Of a stretch of 64,000 bases of DNA, positions 44,121 to 52,716 are shown one piece after another. The stretch comes from an uncultured Saprospiraceae bacterium. Lineage in GTDB: Bacteria; Bacteroidota; Bacteroidia; Chitinophagales; Saprospiraceae. The position numbers and the translations under genes were made by a program. Under the pieces are notes generated by a model that saw only the letters and a list, made by a program, of their open reading frames with translations, did not search any database and was not told the origin of the DNA. Location: the NCBI GenBank assembly GCA_937967615.1, contig CALCMJ010000042.1, positions 1 to 64,000 on the forward strand, in the 5' to 3' direction. The number at the start of each line of letters is the position of its first letter. Positions within the stretch are counted from its first letter, which is position 1.

Positions 44121-45275
44121 TTATTCAAAATAGTCCTTCATGCGTTCAAAAAACCCTTTTTCAGATTTGCCTGGATTAGGTTTAAAGTTTTCCAAACCTC
44201 TGAGCTCTTCCATCAGTTTAGTTTCTGTAGGAGTTAATTTTTTAGGCGTCCAAATATTTACATTAATCAGTTGATCTCCTTTTCCATAACTCTGGACAGA
44301 GGGAAGACCCTTTCCTCTTAGTCTAAATATTTTACCTGCCTGTGTACCAGCAGGAATTTTTATTTTTACTTTTCCATTGAGCGTTGGCACTTCAACAGAG
44401 GTTCCTAGTGCAGCGTCTGCAAAATTTAAAAAGAGGTCATGAATAATGTTCTTCCCCTCTCTGGCAAAATGATCGTGCGCCTTCTCTTCAATGTTAATGA
44501 GAAGATCTCCAGCAGGACCGCCATGTTTACCCGCATTCCCTTTTCCACGCATAGACAACTGCATGCCTTCTTCTACACCAGCAGGTATTTCAATTTCTAG
44601 TTTCTCGTCTTCATACACACGCCCTTCTCCTTTACAAGAAGTACACTTTGCAGTTATTTGATTTCCAGAACCTGTACAAGTAGGACATACTGCAGTTGTT
44701 TGCATTTGCCCTAAGAATGTGCTTTTAATTTGACGTACATAACCAGAACCGCCACAAGTACCACATGTCTTGACTGAACTAGAATCTTTAGCACCGCTAC
44801 CGCTGCAAGACTTACAAGAAGCTTGTTTTTTTACTTTAATTTTTTTCGTTACTCCATTTTCAATTTCTTCTAGGCTAAGGGCAACTTTGATTCTTAGGTT
44901 ACTACCTTTCTGAACACGCCTTCCTCCTCTCGTGCCACCTGAGCCTCCAAAAAAGGTTTCGAAAGGACTCCCTGAATCACCAAAAATATCTCCAAACTGT
45001 GAAAAGATATCTTCCATGGTCATGCCGTTTCCGGAAAAGCCTCCACCCTGGCCCATACCTGCATGACCAAAACGATCATAACGTGCCTTTTTATCAGCGT
45101 CACTCAAGACCTCATATGCTTCTGCGGCTTCCTTAAACTTTTCTTCCGCTTCTTTATTATCAGGATTTTTATCTGGATGAAACTTCATAGCAATCTTGCG
45201 ATATGCTTTTTTAATTTCTTTTTCATCAGCAGATTTACTGACACCGAGAATTTCGTAGTAATCTCTTTTAGCCAT
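44121..45275 (-). CDS. dnaJ: co-chaperone DnaJ
   Basis: The protein has 384 residues. The J domain has HPD at 33-35. It is followed by a Gly/Phe-rich linker (about 70-115), four CxxCxGxG zinc motifs ([32 protein letters not shown]) and the C-terminal substrate-binding region. It stimulates DnaK ATPase. It follows grpE by one base and gldH follows it directly. Confidence 0.95.
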   Translation of the reverse strand: MAKRDYYEILGVSKSADEKEIKKAYRKIAMKFHPDKNPDNKEAEEKFKEAAEAYEVLSDADKKARYDRFGHAGMGQGGGFSGNGMTMEDIFSQFGDIFGDSGSPFETFFGGSGGTRGGRRVQKGSNLRIKVALSLEEIENGVTKKIKVKKQASCKSCSGSGAKDSSSVKTCGTCGGSGYVRQIKSTFLGQMQTTAVCPTCTGSGNQITAKCTSCKGEGRVYEDEKLEIEIPAGVEEGMQLSMRGKGNAGKHGGPAGDLLINIEEKAHDHFAREGKNIIHDLFLNFADAALGTSVEVPTLNGKVKIKIPAGTQAGKIFRLRGKGLPSVQSYGKGDQLINVNIWTPKKLTPTETKLMEELRGLENFKPNPGKSEKGFFERMKDYFE

Positions 45276-45276
45276 C

Positions 45277-45831
45277 TTATTTTCCTACGACCACTTTCGC
45301 GTGTCGTATAATTTTATCGTTTAGGTAATATCCATTTTCAACAGTATCAATTATTTTACCCTTCATCTCTTCTGAGCTTGCGGGAATCTCACTGATAGCG
45401 GCATGGAGTTCTGGATCAAAATCGTGTCCATTTGTTTCCATGACGATAAGGCCTTGTGCCTTGAGTGTGGAATGTAACTTGTCGTACACAAGAAGAACAC
45501 CATCGCTGAACTGTTCGTTTGTGCTTTCATCTTCCGCACTTTGCTTTGCTCTATCAAAATCGTCAAGCACAGGAAGGATTTTTTTTATTGTTTCTTGCCC
45601 AGCGGTTTTGATTAAATCAAGACGCTCTTTCATCGTTCTCTTCTTATAGTTTTCAAACTCAGCATATAGGCGCAGAAACTTATCTTTTTGCTCTGCCACT
45701 TGAGCCTGCAATTCTATAATTTCTTCTTTAGCACTAGGCTTTTTGGATTTCTTTTTACCAGACTTTTTTTCTGCCTCTTCGGTTGTTTTCTTAGCAGTCA
45801 TTTTTTCCTTAAGTTTTTCTAACATAGACAT
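45277..45831 (-). CDS. grpE: nucleotide exchange factor GrpE
   Basis: The protein has 184 residues. A Lys/Glu-rich N-terminal segment leads into a long coiled coil (about 40-90, including [13 protein letters not shown]) and a beta-rich head with [19 protein letters not shown] near 138-156. It releases ADP from DnaK. It is the first gene of grpE-dnaJ-gldH. I found no heat-shock operator upstream. Confidence 0.94.
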   Translation of the reverse strand: MSMLEKLKEKMTAKKTTEEAEKKSGKKKSKKPSAKEEIIELQAQVAEQKDKFLRLYAEFENYKKRTMKERLDLIKTAGQETIKKILPVLDDFDRAKQSAEDESTNEQFSDGVLLVYDKLHSTLKAQGLIVMETNGHDFDPELHAAISEIPASSEEMKGKIIDTVENGYYLNDKIIRHAKVVVGK

Positions 45832-45874
45832 ATCTCATCAATAGTCGAGCCATACGGCATTTTGCGCCAAGTTG

Positions 45875-46402
45875 TCATGTTTTCAAGCGCTCTGCAAGGT
45901 AAGCATCTATTTCCTTAAATGACATATTCCTACCTATCAATATCCCTTCAGGGTCAATAAGGAATTTTGTCGGTAAATCTGTCACACCATAACTGAGAGC
46001 TAATGGTGAAGAAAGTACCAGTTTACTAGTTTCAATGATGTGGTAGGGCCAACGTAGACCGTCTTTTTCTATGGCAGCAAGTACCCGTTTTTCATTCTTT
46101 TCTATTGCAACATTTACGATTTCAAAACTTGAATCACCTTTAAACGTTTTACCCGCGTATTTATCATACATGGCAACAAGCTTAGGATTGTCTTTTCTAC
46201 AGGGAGGGCACCACGAGCCCCAGAAATCCACAAGGACATAATTTCCCTCCAGATCACTCAATTTAAACGCAGTATTGTCAGGAAGGATACCAGATATTTC
46301 TGCGACTTTCTTACCCTGAGAAACATTTGAATTTAGGTAAAACTTATAGCCCACATAGCAGGCAAAGAGCATGAGAATAACAAAGCTGAATGTTTTGTTC
46401 AA
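45875..46402 (-). CDS. TlpA-like membrane-anchored thioredoxin
   Basis: The protein has 175 residues. An uncleaved signal anchor (about 6-22) is followed by a thioredoxin fold with the redox motif WCPPC near 57-61 and the cis-Pro region DLPTKFLIDP near 144-153. The Trp-Cys-Pro-Pro-Cys motif is that of the TlpA/ResA group, which reduces periplasmic disulfides, for example in cytochrome c maturation. Confidence 0.88.
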   Translation of the reverse strand: MNKTFSFVILMLFACYVGYKFYLNSNVSQGKKVAEISGILPDNTAFKLSDLEGNYVLVDFWGSWCPPCRKDNPKLVAMYDKYAGKTFKGDSSFEIVNVAIEKNEKRVLAAIEKDGLRWPYHIIETSKLVLSSPLALSYGVTDLPTKFLIDPEGILIGRNMSFKEIDAYLAERLKT

Positions 46403-46588
46403 AATTTGTTGTTTGGGTATCTAACGCAGAAACTCAGCTTCTAGTTCTTCTAGAAATGATGAATATGTCCTCTAATGACATTTTATATGCATGTATCAAA
46501 TACTTATCAACGTATTAAGCGAATAATGCTTCCAAATATTAAAAAAACACATATGTATTTTTTACTTTCAAGTATAGAATTACCAACC

Positions 46589-48571
46589 ATGATAATTAAG
46601 AAGATTGTAGTATTTGCAATATTCTCTTGCATAAGCCTAGGGATATATTCACAAGAAATTTGCAACAACGGAATTGATGATGATAATGACGGTCTCGTGG
46701 ACCTGAATGATGAAGATTGTATTTGTGAATCGTTTATGCCCAGTTCTCTAATTCCAAACCCCTCTTTTGAAGAAATGAGTTGTTGTCCAGAAGCAGAAGC
46801 GCAGTTAAATTGTGCAGACGAATGGATACAAGCCTCAGCAGCAACTACAGATTATGTGCACGAGTGTGGAATATTAGGCCTTCCATTTATAATGGCAGAA
46901 GCCCCCTTACCTTTCCCAGATGGAGAAGGAGCCATTGGGTTTAGAGATGGCAAACCAACGTCATTTAATTTTAAAGAATACACAGGAGCATGCCTCATGC
47001 AACCCCTTCAAGCAAATCAAAATTATAAGTTGGATTTCTTCATTGGATTCCAAGACAATGTGGAGGGAAGCATGAATTTAAAGATGGCAGTTTTTGCATC
47101 TATGGATTGTGGAAACCTACCCTTTGGGAGTGGAGATCCAGATTTTGGATGCCCTACGAATGGACCAGGCTTTGTTCTCTTAGGCGAGATGGAATACGCA
47201 GGAAATAATGAATGGGTAAATGCAACATTTGAATTTGTGCCAGACCAAGATTATAATGTCATTGTACTTGGTCCCTCATGCTTGATAAACGAAAACTTAG
47301 AACTTGATCCGTATTTCTTTTTTGATAATATAGTTCTTGCAGAGTCAGACGAATTTGGTTTACCCATAGTTGATATCACAGGAACACCATGTGGAGATGA
47401 AATCATTATTCAAAGTTCAGAGAAAATTGAAGGTGAGTTCCAATGGTATAAAGATGGAGTAGCAATCATTGGTGAAAATGGGTCAAGCATTACAATTGAT
47501 GACCCATCAAATCCATTGGACCCACAAGATGGAGTGTATCAAGTAACAGTGACAACAGATGACGGATGTTTTTTAGGGGATGAATATGAACTAAGTTTTA
47601 CTACGACAGAAACGATGGCAGAAGCAGAAATTTGTTTAGGCGATACAATAATAATAGGAAATGAGATAATCACTGAACCTGAATTTTATAGCATCGTTTT
47701 ACAGTCTGTTATCACACAATGTGATAGTATAGTACAGCTAGAAGTAACTCCCGGAGATATGCCAGAAGAAACAATCACTGCGAATATATGTACAGGACAA
47801 TTTTATGAGTTGAATGGTGTTGAATATGGAGAGGCAGGGGAATTTACACAGACCATAGAAAGAGATGATGCTTGTGATAGTCTTTTAACGCTTCAATTAA
47901 GTCTCTTGTCAACAGACTCCACATTTCAATCAGCAAGTTTCTGTGAAGGAAGTTCAATTATCATAGGAGGTGAGGAATACACGGAAGCGGGAATGTATAC
48001 ACAGAGTTTTTCTAACCAAGCGGGTTGCGACAGTATACTACGCATTGACCTAAATATTCTTGACGCAGACACAACAAGCCTTGAGACAAGCATCTGCCCT
48101 GGTGAGTCTGTTTTTATATCCGGAATAGAATACACAGACACAGGTAGTTTCATGCAGAACTATACAAACCAAGCAGGCTGCGACAGCACGGTAATGATTT
48201 TAATTGGAAACGAACCAGCTTGTGTAGATTGTGATTTGACGGAAGATGGAAATTTTAAAACAGAGGTGAATATAACAAGGTTAATGTCAGGAGGCATTCA
48301 ATTTATAGTCAATGATCTCCAAAGTATAGAACTAGAGGAAACGGAGTTTGAAGAATTAATTCAAGTGTTTTCTGTGGAAGAAGAAAGTCAGGAAAAGAAT
48401 GGACTCCTGAAAGCTCTCTATAAGAAAGAGAGTTTAAGCAAAGACCTTATTCGCAAACACCAAAGACCCAATGTGATAACTAAGAGCATATTGTCAAGAA
48501 CATTGGAAACTGTAAATACTGTTAAGAATCTTAAAAAAGGAAGATCATTTACTTATTGGATATCTATTTGA
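46589..48571 (+). CDS. exported repeat protein without clear sorting domain
   Basis: I prefer the ATG at 46589, giving 660 residues and a signal peptide (MIIKKIVVFAIFSCISLGIYS); the open frame upstream lacks features. EICNNGIDDDNDGLVDLNDE near 22-41 is the calcium-binding-like motif typical of Bacteroidota surface proteins. Residues 60-260 resemble a carbohydrate-binding-like beta-sandwich. Four tandem repeats of about 45 residues lie at about 345-540, each starting with Ile/Phe-Cys-x-Gly and ending with a Cys-Asp-Ser motif. The C-terminal 110 residues are basic and lack the usual T9SS type A signature. Confidence 0.72.
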   Translation: MIIKKIVVFAIFSCISLGIYSQEICNNGIDDDNDGLVDLNDEDCICESFMPSSLIPNPSFEEMSCCPEAEAQLNCADEWIQASAATTDYVHECGILGLPFIMAEAPLPFPDGEGAIGFRDGKPTSFNFKEYTGACLMQPLQANQNYKLDFFIGFQDNVEGSMNLKMAVFASMDCGNLPFGSGDPDFGCPTNGPGFVLLGEMEYAGNNEWVNATFEFVPDQDYNVIVLGPSCLINENLELDPYFFFDNIVLAESDEFGLPIVDITGTPCGDEIIIQSSEKIEGEFQWYKDGVAIIGENGSSITIDDPSNPLDPQDGVYQVTVTTDDGCFLGDEYELSFTTTETMAEAEICLGDTIIIGNEIITEPEFYSIVLQSVITQCDSIVQLEVTPGDMPEETITANICTGQFYELNGVEYGEAGEFTQTIERDDACDSLLTLQLSLLSTDSTFQSASFCEGSSIIIGGEEYTEAGMYTQSFSNQAGCDSILRIDLNILDADTTSLETSICPGESVFISGIEYTDTGSFMQNYTNQAGCDSTVMILIGNEPACVDCDLTEDGNFKTEVNITRLMSGGIQFIVNDLQSIELEETEFEELIQVFSVEEESQEKNGLLKALYKKESLSKDLIRKHQRPNVITKSILSRTLETVNTVKNLKKGRSFTYWISI

Positions 48572-48604
48572 CAAGTATCAACCTTTGCAACATTCTATTA
48601 AGTC

Positions 48605-48634
48605 TTGACAATTTTATATTTTTCCGTAAATATA
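48605..48634 (+). promoter_or_regulatory. candidate promoter for the glycosyltransferase gene
   Basis: TTG at 48605-48607 is followed after exactly 19 bp by TAAATATA, close to the Bacteroidota -7 element (TAnnTTTG). The same segment also reads as TTGACA with a 17-bp spacer and AAATAT. It ends eight bases before the GTG start, so the message would have almost no leader. Confidence 0.45.
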
Positions 48635-48641
48635 GAATCAA

Positions 48642-49382
48642 GTGTATAAGGGTAAAAAGATTGTTGCAGTACTGCCAGCCTATAATGCTGAGAAAACTTT
48701 AGAAAAAACATACGCTGAAGTTCCTAAGGACCTTGTGGACGAAGTGATTCTATGCGACGACGCAAGCACAGACAATACTGTAAAGCTAGCTGGCGAATTA
48801 GGCATAGATCATATAATAGCACATGAGAAAAATAAGGGTTATGGAGGGAACCAAAAATCGCTATATAATAAGGCACTCGCTTTAGACGCAGACATTGTGA
48901 TCATGTTGCACCCTGATTACCAATACACCCCTAAACTTATTCCTTCGATGGTTAATATAATAGGAGAAGAACTCTATCCTGTTGTGTTGGGCTCACGGAT
49001 ATTGGGGAAAGGAGCACTGAAGGGAGGCATGCCTATTTATAAATATATAGCAAACAGGTTTCTTACTCTAACGCAGAATTTTTTAATCAGATACAAATTA
49101 TCAGAGTACCATACAGGATACAGAGCGTTTTCCAAAGAAGTATTGTTAGCAATCAATTTTAATGAAAACTCAGATGATTTTATTTTTGACAACCAGATGT
49201 TATCACAGATCATTTATAAAGGATTTGATATAGGAGAAGTTACGTGTCCTACTAAATATTTTGAAGAAGCATCTTCCATAAACTTTAGAAGAAGCGCAAA
49301 ATATGGAATGGGTGTGTTAGGAGTTTCCTTCCTACACTTTTTTAATAAACTTGGCTTACTAAAATCCAATCTTTACAAATAG
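48642..49382 (+). CDS. family 2 glycosyltransferase (polyprenyl-phosphate type)
   Basis: The protein has 246 residues and a GTG start. IVAVLPAYNAEKTLEKTY near 5-22 and VILCDDASTDNTV near 34-46 form the GT-A nucleotide-sugar fold, and the acidic motif HPDYQY is near 89. There is no membrane anchor. It resembles dolichyl/undecaprenyl-phosphate sugar transferases. The donor and acceptor are unknown; the polysaccharide export genes downstream suggest envelope glycan synthesis. Confidence 0.85.
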   Translation: MYKGKKIVAVLPAYNAEKTLEKTYAEVPKDLVDEVILCDDASTDNTVKLAGELGIDHIIAHEKNKGYGGNQKSLYNKALALDADIVIMLHPDYQYTPKLIPSMVNIIGEELYPVVLGSRILGKGALKGGMPIYKYIANRFLTLTQNFLIRYKLSEYHTGYRAFSKEVLLAINFNENSDDFIFDNQMLSQIIYKGFDIGEVTCPTKYFEEASSINFRRSAKYGMGVLGVSFLHFFNKLGLLKSNLYK

Positions 49383-49388
49383 AAATTA

Positions 49389-49829
49389 CTAAGGATTTGT
49401 TCTCTTGTATTTTTTCCAAAGAGCTCTAAAGTGCTTAGCCATTCCTTTCGCAGTTTTTGTCTCATACTTGATAACAAGATTATTATCCTCATGTGCAGGC
49501 GCAGCTACAGCAACACAATCTTTTCCACCACCATTGTAGATCGCAGTCTCAGTAATAAACGGATTAAAATCATTAGCAGGAAGGATTAAGAAGTTAGTGC
49601 GAATTTCTTCAGCAGATAGATTATACTTCTTTTGATAGATCGCGATGTTTTTCTCAACTCGGCTTGTACCAGGAACTATGTATCTGTACTTAGTTTTCTC
49701 GCCAAGATTCACACTTACGATTTCTGTAAAATCTTTGTTTTCAGTGTCAAAATGAAGTTCTGGGCTTATTACCCATACTTGTTTTGCTTTGTCTTCTAGC
49801 TTAATTAGTTGTTTGATCGTCATGCGCAT
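49389..49829 (-). CDS. conserved protein of unknown function
   Basis: The protein has 146 residues with no signal peptide or membrane helix. It is mixed alpha/beta and contains KQLIKLEDKAKQVWVISPEL and KTKYRYIVPGTSRVEKNIAI. This pattern is familiar from C-terminal sensor parts of some bacterial regulatory proteins, but I cannot name a family. It is convergent with the glycosyltransferase and lies downstream of the tRNA-Val terminator. Confidence 0.65.
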   Translation of the reverse strand: MRMTIKQLIKLEDKAKQVWVISPELHFDTENKDFTEIVSVNLGEKTKYRYIVPGTSRVEKNIAIYQKKYNLSAEEIRTNFLILPANDFNPFITETAIYNGGGKDCVAVAAPAHEDNNLVIKYETKTAKGMAKHFRALWKKYKRTNP

Positions 49830-49855
49830 ATACTTTTCGTTGCCGTTAAATTAAG

Positions 49856-49890
49856 AAAAACCCTGATTCCGTCATAGGAAGCAGGGTTTT
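49856..49890 (-). terminator. terminator after tRNA-Val
   Basis: On the minus strand AAAACCCTG, a 16-base loop and CAGGGTTTT form a nine-base-pair stem followed by T residues. It lies three bases beyond the tRNA 3' end. Confidence 0.75.
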
Positions 49891-49893
49891 CTC

Positions 49894-49971
49894 TGGTGGG
49901 CGATGAGAGACTCGAACTCCCGACCCCCTGGGTGTAAACCAGGTGCTCTGAACCAACTGAGCTAATCGCCC
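49894..49971 (-). tRNA. tRNA-Val (anticodon TAC)
   Basis: The minus strand gives a full cloverleaf: acceptor GGGCGAT pairing with ATCGCCC, D arm GCTC/GAGC, anticodon stem CCTGG/CCAGG around loop TTTACAC (anticodon TAC), and T arm with TTCGAGT. The 3' CCA is encoded in the DNA. Length is 78 bases including CCA. Confidence 0.96.
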
Positions 49972-49985
49972 TCTTAAAAGGAATG

Positions 49986-50016
49986 CAAATATACTGTTTG
50001 CATAGATTATACCAAA
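49986..50016 (-). promoter_or_regulatory. Bacteroidota-type promoter of tRNA-Val
   Basis: On the minus strand TTTG (50016-50013), exactly 19 bases and TATATTTG (49993-49986) match the full Bacteroidota consensus for -33 and -7 elements. The tRNA 5' end follows 14 bases downstream. Confidence 0.8.
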
Positions 50017-50063
50017 TAATGCTTTTGTTTTTGTCAATTGATGATTTCTTTACATATGATAGG

Positions 50064-50210
50064 TTTTTAGGGCGTGCCCCTACGGGTCGTTCCATTCCAG
50101 GCTCCTTATTCAGTCGGTCACAGCTGTGCTGCGACTCCTCAGGCGATGCCCTCGGCCCCTCCATGCAACTCACGCGGATTCTTCCGCAGCACCTGTCTAG
50201 ACCCTAAAAA
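50064..50210. repeat. palindromic intergenic repeat (Bacteroidota mosaic type)
   Basis: The 147-bp block is bounded by a perfect nine-base terminal inverted repeat (TTTTTAGGG at 50064-50072 and CCCTAAAAA at 50202-50210). Its inside is GC-rich compared with its surroundings and begins GGGCGTGCCCCTACGGGTCG, the typical start of dispersed intergenic repeats in Bacteroidota. It lies just beyond the stop codon of the polymerase gene and may act as its terminator. It shares style, not detailed sequence, with 3855-3952. Confidence 0.65.
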
Positions 50211-50215
50211 TTAAA

Positions 50216-51646
50216 TTATTTTCTTACAGAAGAATGTAATACAGCAATAATAGATAAGGAAAGGAAAAACAGAGGACCTACTTTATCAGCCTCCAATAAA
50301 TCATTAATAAGTAAAACACAGACAGTAACTATGATACTTACTGTTGCTGCCATTACAATGTTTTTTTGCCAGGGCACAACCAGCTTATGATAAGTGCGCT
50401 CACCTATCATAATGGGTACAAAGCAAAGTAATAGCATTAGTATAAATCCTACGACTCCCTGTTCTACGAATACCATCAGAAAATTATTATGGATACCAGA
50501 TTTCTCAGGATTATCACTTACATAGGTTTTAAAACTACTTACTGTATGATTTTTATAAAATGGATAAAAGCATCCAGGGCCAAAACCTACTAAGGGTTTT
50601 TCAGAGACCATTGTAAAACCAGCAACCCACCGGTGCACACGCTCCATTGTGGAAATATCTTCTAGCTTATAAGTGGCTTCTATTAAATTATCAAATTTGT
50701 AATGGGCTACTGTACTTTCGTAATTAGGTGCGTAATCTAAATATTTGTTTTCATGCACTAAATATAGAACAAGACTTACCATGAACATAGAAGCGAGCAA
50801 GAGAGCATAAATAGACAATCGGAAACGGATTACAAAATAAGAGCCCGCTGCGATAAGGATAGAGAGCTGAGCAGCCCTCGTGTAACTAAAATATATAGCT
50901 ACCATGAGAAATAGAATAAAAGTGAAGTATATAAACTTGTGTTTACTACCAGTTCTCAGAAAGACGAGGTAGGGAAGAAATACAACAAGCATGCTTGCGT
51001 AATTCACATGGTTTCTAAAAATAGGACGGACAGCTTCGTTTATATCTTTGAAAGAAAATCCTGTTTCCGCATGGCGTAACATGACATAAGTTATCGCAAC
51101 ACACATCCCTAACCAGAGTACAAAAAAAATGTTTCTAAAGCTACTTTCTTTTTTAACATCCAGAGTGAAAAAACTTAGAAAATAAAATGGAATGAGATAC
51201 CAAGTTTTTGCAAGAGCATATTTAAAAGAAACGAGCAGGTCTGATGAAAAAAGAGATATAAAATATATCCATACGAGATGCGATAGAACGAGAATACTCA
51301 GCGGGTGAACAAGCATAAGCTTTGAAACAAGCAGTTTTTTTTGGATTAAGAGCATGATAAAAATTCCACAAAGAACAAGCATGAGCGGTTCTGAAGGAAG
51401 ATCAGTACCAAAACCACCAGCTAGATAGACCTCAACAGAGAAGGGGAGAAGGAAAAAGAACATTAGGTAAATCCAGCGATAAGCAGAAACGGCTACATAT
51501 AAAAAAATGATTCCAAAAGGAACAAGAGCAAGGGCATATTGTTCTGTCAACATAGCAGAGAGAAAGGAAAGAATGCACAGAGAAACAAAAGTGAAAAATA
51601 TTGTTTTCTCAGACAGACTTGCTAGTCTCGGAATACTTCTCTCCAT
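50216..51646 (-). CDS. O-antigen ligase/polymerase-like (Wzy) membrane protein
   Basis: The ATG at 51646 gives 476 residues; an earlier ATG at 51682 adds 12 and increases the overlap with the upstream gene. The protein has about ten to twelve transmembrane helices and a large periplasmic loop (about 310-400) with the segment MERVHRWVAGFTMVSEKP and GFGPGCFYPFYKNH. This is the Wzy_C/O-antigen ligase (WaaL/RfaL) pattern. It polymerises or transfers surface glycan on a lipid carrier. It overlaps the Wzz-like gene. Confidence 0.85.
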   Translation of the reverse strand: MERSIPRLASLSEKTIFFTFVSLCILSFLSAMLTEQYALALVPFGIIFLYVAVSAYRWIYLMFFFLLPFSVEVYLAGGFGTDLPSEPLMLVLCGIFIMLLIQKKLLVSKLMLVHPLSILVLSHLVWIYFISLFSSDLLVSFKYALAKTWYLIPFYFLSFFTLDVKKESSFRNIFFVLWLGMCVAITYVMLRHAETGFSFKDINEAVRPIFRNHVNYASMLVVFLPYLVFLRTGSKHKFIYFTFILFLMVAIYFSYTRAAQLSILIAAGSYFVIRFRLSIYALLLASMFMVSLVLYLVHENKYLDYAPNYESTVAHYKFDNLIEATYKLEDISTMERVHRWVAGFTMVSEKPLVGFGPGCFYPFYKNHTVSSFKTYVSDNPEKSGIHNNFLMVFVEQGVVGFILMLLLCFVPIMIGERTYHKLVVPWQKNIVMAATVSIIVTVCVLLINDLLEADKVGPLFFLSLSIIAVLHSSVRK

Positions 51647-52716
51647 CCTGTATTTTTGAATTGGTGAGATAGTAAGACCCATAAGATGCTAAGGATACCA
51701 GTTAACAAAGCTATACCGACTACATAAAGAGAACGCTTAGGCCTCGACTTTAGATTTGGCACTTCTGCTTTTTGCACTAGGTGAATGGCGGCAAAGGGAG
51801 AATCATAAGTAAGCTTAAGCTGCTTATATCTTTCTTTGTCTGTTGCTAGCTGGTCAGCAAATTTTAATTGTTCTAACTCAAGGGAAAGAACTGTAGAATA
51901 CCCTTCATTAAAAAGAGCAACACTTTCTTCTAACGAATTGAACTGATTATTCAAACCGCTTAAAAGGATCTTTAGTTTCCTAATGGAATCTTGAGGCCCA
52001 AAGGCATCCTGATATGCCTTTAAACGTGCAGCAACATTGTTAATACTTGATTGGGTGAGGGTAAGGTTTTCACCATAGACTTCGCCCTGGGATTCCACAC
52101 TATATATTTTATATTTAGCGCGCATTCTTGCAAGAGAGTCAGAAAGCGACTTAATTCCTATTTCTTTTTTAAAGAGAGTCTCATCATAAGCTTTCACCAT
52201 TTTATACTGACTGCCCTTAATAAGACCCTGTGCAATATCATTGACTTTTGCTCTTGCGGCATTCGCCATTTTTGCAGAGATCTCTGGATCTTTATCTTCT
52301 ACTGAAAGTTCAATAGCATCAAATCTGGATTTTTCTGTTGTGTATAACTTTTTCAGTTTTTTGCGCAAATTGCTAGGACCTCTTTTGCTTGTAGAATCTA
52401 TATCATAATGAGAGTACAGATTAAATGTGTTTACTAAATATTCTGCCACCTCATCACTATTCGCAATTGTGAGTAATCTGTCTAGATCAAAGTCGTTCCC
52501 ATAAAAGTTTCTGTTGTCTTCAACCCCACCCACTGGAACAGGCTTTGCTAAATCCGTACTTGCTGGATAGAATATTGTTGTTGCTTTATAATAGTTCTTC
52601 ATGAACAAACTAAAAACAGCAGTTAGTACAGCAGCGATGATGCTGCTGTAAATAATACGCTTTCTGTTCCTGTAGATTACAGAAACTAGGTCAATCAGAT
52701 TTTCGTTTTCACTCAT
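51622..52716 (-). CDS. Wzz-like polysaccharide chain-length determinant
   Basis: The protein has 364 residues. Two transmembrane helices (about 18-35 and 328-346) flank a periplasmic coiled-coil region (about 115-290). The N-terminal part has the Wzz signature region (LVSVIYRNRKRIIYSSIIAA), and Pro residues near the second helix (KAEVPNLKSRPKRSLYVVGI) are the expected PxxP-like motif. It has no cytoplasmic tyrosine-kinase domain. It is predicted to set the length of the polysaccharide made by the neighbouring polymerase. Confidence 0.85.
   Translation of the reverse strand: MSENENLIDLVSVIYRNRKRIIYSSIIAAVLTAVFSLFMKNYYKATTIFYPASTDLAKPVPVGGVEDNRNFYGNDFDLDRLLTIANSDEVAEYLVNTFNLYSHYDIDSTSKRGPSNLRKKLKKLYTTEKSRFDAIELSVEDKDPEISAKMANAARAKVNDIAQGLIKGSQYKMVKAYDETLFKKEIGIKSLSDSLARMRAKYKIYSVESQGEVYGENLTLTQSSINNVAARLKAYQDAFGPQDSIRKLKILLSGLNNQFNSLEESVALFNEGYSTVLSLELEQLKFADQLATDKERYKQLKLTYDSPFAAIHLVQKAEVPNLKSRPKRSLYVVGIALLTGILSILWVLLSHQFKNTGWREVFRD

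Noticed and set aside
46475-46588. Upstream extension of the repeat-protein gene
   Set aside because: The extra 38 residues would bury the signal peptide inside the protein; the ATG at 46589 fits better.
49820-50173. Minus-strand open frame across tRNA-Val and the repeat
   Set aside because: It covers a tRNA gene and a palindromic repeat, so it cannot be a real protein gene.
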